NCBI RefSeq assembly: GCF_001039355.2
Contig: NW_019775711.1
Span: 64,001-91,719 of the forward strand
Direction of reading: 5' to 3'
Length of the DNA: 27,719 nucleotides
Origin: Lingula anatina
Taxonomy: Eukaryota; Brachiopoda; Lingulata; Lingulida; Lingulidae
Part shown: positions 18,901 to 27,719 of the stretch, piece by piece
How positions within the stretch are numbered: position 1 is the first letter of the stretch
Layout of the letters: the number at the start of each line of letters is the position of its first letter
Position numbers and translations under genes: made by a program
The notes under the pieces: generated by a model
The model's database searches: none
Seen by the model: only the letters and a program-made list of their open reading frames with translations
Told to the model about the DNA's origin: nothing

Positions 18901-21900
18901 AAAACATTGAGTACTTACTGCAACTGGGTAAGTATAGTGATGCATTGGCATACAATGAGAAAAGTCTTAATCTATTAATAGAACAACTTGGTGTCAAAGA
19001 CACTTTAACTGCTTACATATACAAACAAACTGGTTACTTACTGCATGGCATAGGTATGTATGATGACGCATTAGCATATCATAAGAAATGTCTTAAATTA
19101 CAAGAAGAACAATTTGGTACCAAACACACTGAAACTGCTGACGCATACAAAAACATTGGGGACACACTGTGTGTTATGGGTAAGTACGATGATGCTCTTA
19201 CATATCACAAGACAAGTCTTGAAATACACAAAAATGTCCTTGGCACCAAACATACTGAAACTGCTGAATCATACAACAAAATGGGTGATGTACTACAAGA
19301 CATGGGTAAGTATGATGACGCGCTGGCAAATCACAAGAAAAGTCTTGAAATACATGAAGAGTTGCTTGGTACCAAACACATTAAAACTGCTGAATCATAC
19401 AACAAAATGGGTGATGTACTACAAGACATGGGTAAGTATGATGACGCGCTGGCAAATCACAAGAAAAGTCTTGAAATACATGAAGTGTTGCTTGGTACCA
19501 AACACATTAAAACTGCTGAATCATACAACAAAATGGGTGATGTACTACAAGACATGGGTAAGTATGATGACGCGCTGGCAAATCACAAGAAAAGTCTTGA
19601 AATACATGAAGAGTTGCTTGGTACCAAACACATTAAAACTGCTGAATCATACAACAAAATGGGTGATGTACTACAAGACATGGGTAAGTATGATGACGCG
19701 CTGGCAAATCACAAGAAAAGTCTTGAAATACATGAAGTGTTGCTTGGTACCAAACATATTAAAACCGCTGAATCATTCAACAAAATGGGTGATGTTTTAC
19801 AAGACATGGGTAAGTATGATGGCGCGCTGGCAAATCACAAGAAAAGTCTTGAAATACGTGAAGAGTTGCTTGGTACCAAGCACATTAAAACTGCTGAATC
19901 ATACAACAAAATTGGTGATACTCTACAAGAAACGTGTAAGTATGATGACGCGCTGGCAAATCACAAGAAAAGTCTTGAAATACATGAAGAGTTGCTTGGT
20001 ACTAAACACATTAAAACTGCTGAATCGTACAACAATATTGCTGCTGTGCTACATGACATGGGTAAGTATGAGGACGCTCTGATATATTTCAAGAAAAGTC
20101 TTGAAATACATGAAGAGTTGCTTGGTACCAAACATATTAAAACTGCTGAATCATTCAACAAAATGGGCGATGTTTTACAAGACATGGGTAAGTATGATGG
20201 CGCGCTGGCAAATCACAAGAAAAGTCTTGAAATACATGAAGAGTTGCTTGGTACCAAACACATTAAAACTGCTGAATCATATAACAAAATGGGTGTTGTT
20301 TTACAATACTTGGGTAAGTATGATGGCGCGCTAGCAAATCATAAGAAAAGTCTCGAAATACATGAGGAGCTGCTTGGTACCAAACACATTAAAACTGCTG
20401 ACTCGCACAACAATATTGCTGCTGTGCTACATGACATGGGTAAGTATGAGGACGCTCTGATATATTACAAGAAATGTCTTGAAATACGTGAAGAGTTGCT
20501 TGGTAGCAAATGCACCACAGCTGCTGACTCGTACAACAATATTAGTCATTTGCTTCTTGACATGGGTAAGTATGATGATGCTCTGCCATATTGCAAAAAA
20601 AGTCTGGAAATACGCGAAAAGTTGCTTGGTGTCAAACATCTTAAAACCACTGAATCATACAGCAGCATTGGCCGTCTACTACATGGTATGGGTAAGTATG
20701 ATGATGCTCTGACATATCACAAGAAAAGTGCAAAAATATGTATAGACCTACTAGGTAGCAAACACACCACAACTGCTGCCTCATACAGCAATATTGCTAC
20801 CGTGCTAAGTGGCATGGGTAAGTATGAGGATGCTCTGATATATTGCAAGAAAGGTCTAAAAATACGAGAAGAGTTATTTGGTACCAAACACAGCGAAACT
20901 GCAGATTTATACAATGGCATTGCTGTCGTGCTACGTGACATGGGTAAGTATGATGATGCTCTGACATATTGCAAGAAAAGTCTGAAAATATTTGAAGAGT
21001 TGCTTGGTACCAAACAAATTAAAACAGCTGTGTCATACAATAATATTGGGCTTTTACTACAGGGCATTGGTAGGTATGATGATGCTCTGAAAAACTGCAA
21101 AAAAAGTCTTGAAATACGAGAAGAGCTGCTTGGCACTAACCATACCATAACTGCTAACTCGTACAACAATATTGGCATTGTATTACATGGCATGGGTAAG
21201 TATGAGGATGCTTTGACATATTACAAGAAAAGTCTTGCAATACGTGAAGAGTTGCTTGGTAACAAACACACCACAACTGCTGACTCGTACAACAATATTG
21301 GCATTATACTACATGACATGGGTAAGTATGATGATGCTTTGACATATCACAAGAAAAGTCTTACAGTACTTAAAGAGTTGCTTGGTAGCAAACGCACCAT
21401 AACTGCTGACTCGTACTACAATATTGGCATTGTACTACATGACATGGGTAAGTATGATGATGCTTTGACATATCACAAGAAAAGTCTTGCAATACGTGAA
21501 GAGTTGCTTGGTAACAAACATACTAAAACTGCTGACTCGTACAACAATATTGGCATTGTACTATATGGCATGAGTAAGAATGAGGATGCTTTGACATATT
21601 ACAAGAAAGGTCTGGCAATACGTGAAGAGTTGCTTGGTAACAAACATACTAAAACTGCTGACTCATACCGCAATATTGGAGTTGTACTACATGACATGGG
21701 TAAGTATGAGAATGCATTTGCAAATTTCAAGAAGTATCTTGAAATACTTAGTGAGCATCTTGGACTCCAACATGTTGCCACTGATGAATCTTACAGCAAA
21801 ATTGCTGCTACACTATGCTGTTCAGAGTCTCTTGATATAAATGAAACACATTTTGGTGTCAAGCATGAAAACACGGCTTCATGTTACCTAAATATTGGGG

Positions 21901-22121
21901 AAATGTTGGTAGCTGTGAGGTTGTACAGAGATGGAGTTCTTTATTTGAAGACATTTGCATCAGTTCAAGAAGAATTACTTGGTCTGACTCACCCCAGTAC
22001 AATAGATACATGTAAGAAGATTGGTGCCGTTCTTATACAGATGGGCCAATTTGCAGAAGCAATTAAGTATTTCGAAAAAATTAACTGGAACATTGTTATT
22101 GACACAATCCTGTACTTTTAG
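15925..22121 (+). CDS. HEPN / NB-ARC / TPR STAND-type receptor (NLR-like)
   Basis: Two coding exons, 15925-16498 (ends phase 1 in ATCGTCAG|GTATAC) and 17149-22121 (after TTGTTTCAG), join as SSG-VPTACQ to give 1848 residues. Residues about 10-165 form a DZIP3-type HEPN domain with the R-x4-H motif RNNHMH at R142-H147. HEPN domains with this motif are often RNases. Residues about 205-520 form an NB-ARC NTPase: Walker A GMGGIGKTS (236-244), Walker B VVIFDNID (311-318), sensor-like VCTSR (346-350), GxP-type CPLAL (403-407), then a winged helix ending in an MHD-like LHPLL (H512). Residues about 678-1838 are TPR repeats of the 42-residue kinesin-light-chain type, 24 of them contiguous. Family knowledge suggests a ligand-sensing, oligomerising NTPase with an N-terminal effector. 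Role in innate defence is inference. The ATG was chosen because it lies just after the acceptor and begins MALSKPFLTPQID, leading straight into HEPN. If the intron is retained, translation stops at 16542, giving a HEPN-only 205-codon product. Confidence 0.93.
16499..17148 (+). other. Phase-1 intron between HEPN and NB-ARC exons
   Basis: A 650-bp GT-AG intron cleanly separates the effector domain from the NTPase/TPR part. It is AT-rich except for about 16895-16985, which holds TGACGTCG (CRE-like) and several CpG. Retention would add 14 residues and end the protein after HEPN. Confidence 0.85.
18747..21767 (+). repeat. Tandem array of 24 TPR units of about 126 bp
   Basis: The units begin at the Lys-His (or related) codon pair and follow KH-x2-TA-SYN-x2-G-x-VL-DMGKYDDAL. 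All are 42 codons except unit 2, which has 41. Units 5-8 (19248-19751) are almost identical and alternate EELLGT/EVLLGT endings, showing a 252-bp two-unit duplication. Units 9-11 and 12-14 match as blocks (NKMGDVL with DGALANH, then NK-x-G, then NNIAAVLHDMGKYEDALIY), showing a 378-bp three-unit duplication. Outer units are much more divergent, and units after 21767 are degenerate, one being shortened to about 31 residues. Confidence 0.95.
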
Positions 22122-23229
22122 CCACCCTCACCCTAAGCCCGATGTGGAATTTGGAATCAAATATTTAAGTATAATGTATATACAAACATTCAGTAAAAGA
22201 AAATGTGTATCTGATGGAAATATTCACTGAAAATCCTTTAAATGACCTGTTTCATCAACACATAACTGAGCTGAAGTTATGCTAAGATACATGGACCTTG
22301 TTATGTGTATACATGTTCATGTCTGCTTTCAACAGTTTAACAGCCCTGAACTTGCACATTACCAACATGATTACATGTGTGTGCATGAGTGCATTTGTAT
22401 GTGAAATATTTTTTTCTTTTTTACTGAAAGATAAGGAAAATTGTATCAGACTGCCATTTTAAACCATGTCTCATCGAAATACCAAAGAGGTGGGAACAAC
22501 CTCTAACAATGATCAAGTGCTTTGATGACTTTCCATTCCTGAATATCAATATATTTTAGGACAAATTGCTGTATAGAAAATAATTTAGGTAGTTAATGAA
22601 TATTTAACTATTTAAAGCATAGAGATATATCATTTTCCCACAGCTGGTGCTTTGGACAAGAGGATGATATGTATTGCATGTGTATTTCAATTACTTGCTC
22701 ACCTGTATTTTCATAAGCTTCTGTGCTTTCAACCTTTTGTTCAAAGTGCCAGCCATGGGATAAGTCAGATACAACTACTGGTTGTCCACTGTACACGAAA
22801 GCACACATTTTATCTGGGCTGCGCCTTGGCATATGTACACTTTTATATGTCAAATACAGTGGAGGACTATGTAGTAACTAGTGTATAATGTAAACTTGTT
22901 TTTTTTTCAAAGCATAAAGGCATTGTTTGTCATATAAGTGAACTCTGGATTTCAATGAAGTTTTACATAGTTTTAGTATCAGGTTCTGTCAAAGAGCTGA
23001 AATAGTGAAGGACTATATTGCCATTTCCCATCAATTGGGTTATCTGACTGTATAATTCTTTGTAACAGTTTATAATTCATTCCAAAACATTGTTGAATGT
23101 GAGTAACAACAAAGTATAATAATTAGTATGATATAAGGTATAGAATTTTACTGACATAAAAACTATTTTGAAAAGAGATATACCTGTATGCAACAGACTG
23201 GTTCAAAATTCCAATGTGAGTAATTCAAG

Positions 23230-23231
<2 letters not shown>

Positions 23232-23297
<66 letters not shown>
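23232..23297. repeat. TA dinucleotide microsatellite
   Basis: About 33 uninterrupted TA units are followed by a T tract. The Tyr-Ile frame on the minus strand is this repeat read out. Confidence 0.97.
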
Positions 23298-23305
<8 letters not shown>

Positions 23306-23837
23306 TAATAATATGTGTACATGTGTTCAAATTGTTTTCAAGTGACAAATATATTTTATTTTTCCAATTCCATTCATGACAAAAGAGTAGTCTGAATAAA
23401 GATGTTCAAACATGATATAGCAAATGTTTCTGGTTATAAAAATTCTAATACATCGTATACCGGATAATTCACATAACGATGTCTTTCTGATGTGTGTATT
23501 TAAGAATAGCCATCATAATGTCAAAAATACAACTGGTTGTAGTATTATTAACAGACAAATTATTATGCATGTATTCATGGAAATAACCCATGTTGCATGT
23601 TTTTAATTTGTTCACAGTGTATATTCCAGAATATCATAGGAAGACATTTCTATTACAGTTAGATGGAGAGTGATTAAGAGAGAAATCCATTATACAGTAT
23701 ATAATGTGATGTAACTAGATGTAGGAAGTTAAATAGCCATTAATGATGAGTTATTTCAACCTCATTGTACTGTTATTATCTATAAGTGGTCTGAACTATG
23801 GTAGTGTTGCACTAGACAACTGTTAACATTGTGATGT

Positions 23838-23889
23838 AATAAAACTAATAATAAATTCTTAAAGTAAAACAAGTGTTGTTGTGTGTTTC
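23838..23889 (+). terminator. Probable polyadenylation site
   Basis: AATAAA at 23838-23843 and again at 23850-23855 is followed by a GT-rich stretch (GTGTTGTTGTGTGTTTC) about 20-35 bases on. It would give the HEPN/NB-ARC/TPR gene a 3' UTR of about 1.7 kb. Earlier AATAAA words, such as 23394-23399, are alternatives with weaker context. Confidence 0.4.
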
Positions 23890-25474
23890 TTAAAACTACC
23901 CTTCCCTGTTTTATGTTAATCACTGTCAAAAAATGCACAGTTTAAGTCAGTCATAATAGAATCTGTGAATATTTGTGGTGTTAGATAAATCAATTACTCT
24001 GTCAAATGTACAATTTTAATACATAATTATTTTAGAGAAACGTCACACATGAAAAAACAACATAGCCAAGTGCACACCCACAAACAAACACACACTTAGT
24101 ACTAACTAAGCTTATTAGGATCCCTTCCATACAGCTCCATGCCTATCATTGAGATAAATACTATTTTTTAAAGCCTCCTCAGTACTGCTGGTCCACTCCA
24201 GGATTTTCTTGGTCTAGTGCATTCTGAGGAATCCATTAATCTGGCCCTCTTTTTACCATTTGTAGCTGGGAAAATGGCACCAAGTACCCAGGAATTAATC
24301 TAAGATAACTCATCCTGCAGTGCTTGAATGATTTATTAAAATTTTAGCCTTCGGATATATTTGTCAATGAATTAGAATTGGAATTTTTTCTTCAAAACTG
24401 TGTGGTCTTATAATTTTATTCATTTCACCTGAGTAAATCAAGTAAAGGAAATATGTGTGCCATACAATGCCCAACCACCCAAATGTCCTGCAAAATACAG
24501 TCAAAATACTATAATGCATCCCTTCCTCCAAAAAATTCTCTTAAAATGAACAAGCATTTTAATTTATTTTTCCTCGAGCAGATTTACATACTAAATCCAT
24601 CAGGTGAAAGTACATAACCATACTACAAATGTTCTTCTATATTTAATCATCAGACTTAAAAAGACTATGAAAATATCAATTATTTTCTAAACTTCAAAGT
24701 ACATTAATTTATGGCTGCTTAAAAAGGTTTATCAACTTCGTATCTGCATGCACTGGCTTTATATAAAATACACTGGTAATACGAAACTTTTTCTTAACTG
24801 AATTGGTTAGATTCCAACTAATCATGATCTTCTCATAAAACAGTCACGTGAAATTCTTCCCCTTTGAGTATAATTTTTTTCTTCAAAACCTGATAAGTCT
24901 ACAGATTCTGTCCATCATACTAAGGGTCAATCCTTAATTTATGAAATCATGAACCCTTGAAATTCTAACAAGCTAAGGATAATCATCCTTCCAGATACCA
25001 TAAAAATATACTGATACTGGTGCATCACTGCATTTTACAACAGGGAACTCCATGAACCATATTTACATGTATTATATATCACAACTAATGCTTGTTCTTT
25101 ACAAATATACATGTCTACAGATCTTAGTGCTTCTTTCCTCCATATTTTCTAACAAAAGCTGGGACATCAAATTTCCTTTTGCATCCTTGATAATTCATAA
25201 AGCGTATCTTTCCAAACACGGGTCTCTCTCCCCATCCCTGGTCATGAATACCACATATGCTCCACATACAACCTGTAATAATAAACAACAGTTATGTATT
25301 ACTAATTAAATTGTTGAGGATATAAGATAATTTACTGAGAAGTAATTGTTTAGCATCTTGATTGGCGATATAAATAACATACAGGAATAAATATGTGACT
25401 GACAGTCACAAAAATATTGGAGGTAATACCCACATATTTTGTAAGCTCTTGATAAAAAGAAAAACAATAATTTA

Positions 25475-26266
25475 AAAGGGGTACGTACGGATAAAATTTA
25501 GTCCCAAAATATTACACGTCCCTATACTCCCGTTACCGATAGATACGTAAAGGAAAAACGGAAAAAACGTCTTTTTAGATTTAAATACCGATAGATCCGA
25601 TTTTTTCTGCTGTCCTATATATTTGCGTTCCTATAGATACGACGTCCTCATAAACCCACGTCCTTTAAATCTGCATACCTATAGATCCACGTATTTTTAG
25701 ATCCAAATACCGATAGATCAATTACAGGTACACTATTGCTCAAAATGGTTGGTGTACTACTCAGTACATAAAATGCACTTCTTTAAAACGACAGCACACA
25801 TATTTAATTCTTTCAGCAATATATTATTCTACTAAATCGTTTTCACACAATACTCAGTGAAAGAACATAACAAGAACAAAAGTGTGTTCTATACGCTTAC
25901 TGTTCTAGCGTCAGAATACTGTTTAAAGCGTTCTCAAAATGTAACATTCGAACACGTAAAAAGTGTTCTGAATTTACATGTAAATGGTCTAAACAAAACA
26001 AAACAAAACAAACAAAAAAGAACATAAAAATGTGTTCTAATTTCACAACGCAAGTTGATATGGGCCTTTTAGCCGATTACGATGTCAGATAGATGGATCT
26101 AGCGGTACCTGGATCTAAAGATACTTGGGTTTATAGGAATCTGTTGGTGGATCTATCGGAACGTAAATTTAACAAGACGTAAATCTATTGAGACGTGTAT
26201 GTATAGAGACGTATCTATCGGGACTAATATTTTATTGGGACGTTTATCTATATGGCGGACCCCTTT
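25475..26266. mobile_element. Foldback-type inverted-repeat element, about 790 bp
   Basis: The left end starts AAAGGGGTACGTACGG and the right end read on minus starts AAAGGGGTCCGCCATA. TTTAAA occurs at both boundaries (25471-25476 and 26264-26269). Roughly 250 bp at each end is packed with variants of CCGATAGATCCACGT/CCTATAGATACGACG on the left and their complements on the right. The middle carries repeated GTGTTCT/AGAACAC words. There is no ORF. This fits a non-autonomous foldback or MITE-like DNA transposon inserted in the right duplication copy. The superfamily is not assigned. Confidence 0.65.
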
Positions 26267-26483
26267 AAAAGGAATAAATATGATATGTTATACTGGTCAA
26301 CAAGTGTAAATCCCCCCTCCCCCTGCCACCGCCACCATTTTTTAGTGTGAACATGTTGTGATTAATCCCAGGAATGAGCTAGCTGTGTAAACCAAAATCA
26401 AAACCCATGATGGAGACGAATACTGATCTAGAAATGATGGGAAATGATGTTGACCTAATCAAATGCATCACATTCGCATACTA

Positions 26484-26484
26484 G

Positions 26485-26526
<42 letters not shown>
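26484..26526. repeat. CT then CA compound microsatellite
   Basis: About 13 CT units pass directly into about 9 CA units. This leads into a longer CA-rich region containing the minisatellite. Confidence 0.95.
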
Positions 26527-26680
26527 AACCCAGACACAGACACACTGATGCACATGCACTGACATATTCACTGACACCCATTCACAAACACATGCACACA
26601 CACACTGACACACACATGCACTTACATATCCACTAAGAAAGTCCCACTGACACACACAAACACACAAGCACATGCACAAG

Positions 26681-26947
26681 CACATACACAACACACTGGC
26701 ACATACACAACACACTGGCACATACACAACACACAAGCACATACACAACACACTGGCACATACACAACACACAAGCACATACACAACACACTGGCACATA
26801 CACAACACACAAGCACATACACAACACACAAGCACATACACAACACACTGGCACATACACAACACACTGGCACATACACAACACACAAGCACATACACAA
26901 CACACTGGCACACACACAAACACACAAGCACATACACAACACACTGG
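26681..26947. repeat. 19-bp minisatellite with two unit variants
   Basis: There are fourteen units of CACATACACAACACA plus either CTGG (T) or CAAG (A). The order is T T A T A T A A T T A T A' T, where A' is a 20-bp variant with CA expansion. Frames of 97-165 residues on both strands are this repeat and are not genes. Confidence 0.97.
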
Positions 26948-27580
26948 CACATGCTGAGATCATGACAGTCACAATATTAAACAAAATGGGCTAGAGTATG
27001 TAGATGTAATAATTTACATTTTTTATTGCAAGAATAACAACGAAAGCAGTCTGCTTTTCCATGGGCCACATTACGCATTTGCTGATTAAACAAAAAACAT
27101 GATAAAACCCACACAGAAAGATAAGACTACCGTATATTTAGCACAGTACCTTGTGACTTTAGGACTTTAGACTTTACGTCCTCTCCCAACGTGAAGTAGG
27201 AAGTGGGTACATAAACAGGTAAAATAATTATAAAATACATTGTTGATTGCAGGATACATGGAACCTTTTGGAGTATTTTAAAAATCATTTACTTAACACA
27301 AGAGTTTACTATTAAGCTGTTGTTGCATGATAAAAATGTGTCTTTAACTTGGACAGGGGCCAAACCTACATGTACGGTGTAGTGCTCATGTTTCTCACTG
27401 GGCTTATGGAACATTAGAACATTCCAGAACTAATCAAACAAAGGAAGTGGGTTAGAGAGTTTTAGAGAAATAAATTGCATGGGTAAAGTTGAAACAAGCT
27501 GAAACATAGTTCATCTTTACTAAGACATAAAATGAAATCAAAACCATGCAATCTATGTTGATTGAACACTTCATTTTCAG

Positions 27581-27719
27581 ACAAAGCCTTGTCATTAAGA
27601 AGATCAACAGTGAAACCTCAGTGGACGTCATTTGGGACATCTCACAGGCAGTAACATTGGGTCACCTGAAAAATTAACACGTAAAAAAAAAAAAAAAAAG
27701 AAAAGAAAAAATCTGAATA
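27581..27719 (+). pseudogene. Second, broken copy of the 8391 exon
   Basis: After the acceptor tcattttcag, about 70 bases are nearly identical to the exon at 8391 (LVIKKINSETSV, then WDIS). The 5' edge has a 1-base length change, the frame reaches a stop after GHLKN, and an A-rich tract is inserted before homology resumes at ATCTGAAT. These changes indicate a non-functional copy. It is cut by the window end. Confidence 0.65.

Larger units (their letters stand above)
22122..24715. other. 3' flank of receptor gene, no other gene
   Basis: AT-rich sequence carries only short non-supported frames. It contains the TA microsatellite and the probable polyadenylation site listed separately. Part of it is likely 3' UTR. 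Confidence 0.5.
24720..27719 (+). repeat. Right, degraded copy of the dispersed duplication
   Basis: Blocks collinear with 7340-8540 are found at about 24720-24940, 27010-27230, 27285-27360 and 27545-27719. The middle is enlarged by the inverted-repeat element at 25475-26266 and the simple repeats at 26480-26947. The copy runs off the right edge of the window. Confidence 0.7.

Noticed and set aside
19114-20082. 322-codon plus-strand frame overlapping the TPR array
   Set aside because: It is the +1 frame of the 126-bp repeats. Because the unit length is a multiple of three, an open off-frame repeats with it. The in-frame product has clear TPR residues.
20717-21193. 158-codon minus-strand frame opposite the TPR array
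   Set aside because: Antisense shadow of the repeats, with no start context or domain.
26455-26984. Cys/Val-rich and His/Thr-rich frames of up to 165 codons
   Set aside because: Direct translations of CA-rich simple repeats and the 19-bp minisatellite.

Overview
The window is nuclear DNA from an animal, not a prokaryote. It has spliced genes with GT-AG introns and one AT-AC intron, AT-rich intergenic DNA, long microsatellites, and several candidate mobile elements. The gene set fits a marine invertebrate: an ANKMY1-like gene, prefoldin subunit 4, a TMX3-like gene, and a HEPN/NB-ARC/TPR receptor of a type I know mainly from bivalves and other invertebrates. The frequent tacatgta-like words also fit. 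A bivalve mollusc is my best guess, but the species cannot be fixed from the sequence.

Layout. (1) Positions 1-4758 (+): the last four exons of a MYND zinc-finger gene that I read as ANKMY1. Its introns hold a GT microsatellite and two small inverted-repeat elements. (2) Positions about 4759-9900: mostly non-coding. Exons of an unrecognised plus-strand gene are likely at 8391-8533 and 9160-9207, with a possible first exon at 7887. (3) Positions 9958-11672 (-): a complete four-exon PFDN4 gene of 134 codons, whose last intron has AT-AC ends and U12-type signals. (4) From 11846 (+): the first three exons of a TMX3-like thioredoxin-domain protein, head-to-head with PFDN4 across about 170 bp. The exon with the CxxC active site is absent, and an N lies at 15209. 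(5) Positions 14006-14923 (-): a 305-residue very basic ORF that looks mobile-element related. Copies of a 14-bp near-palindrome lie around it. (6) Positions 15925-22121 (+): the main gene, two coding exons giving 1848 residues: a HEPN domain, an NB-ARC NTPase with winged helix, and about 25 or more TPR repeats of 42 residues. (7) Positions 22122-27719: non-coding, with a TA microsatellite, a degraded second copy of the 7340-8540 block, an approximately 790-bp inverted-repeat element, and a two-variant 19-bp minisatellite.

Most interesting points. The HEPN/NB-ARC/TPR gene keeps an intact R-x4-H HEPN motif and resembles STAND-type immune sensors. Its TPR exon carries 18 copies of GGTAAGTAT, a perfect match to the U1 snRNA 5' end, and shows recent two-unit and three-unit repeat amplification. 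The PFDN4 AT-AC intron can be read directly from the sequence. The basic ORF may sit beside its own recognition sites.
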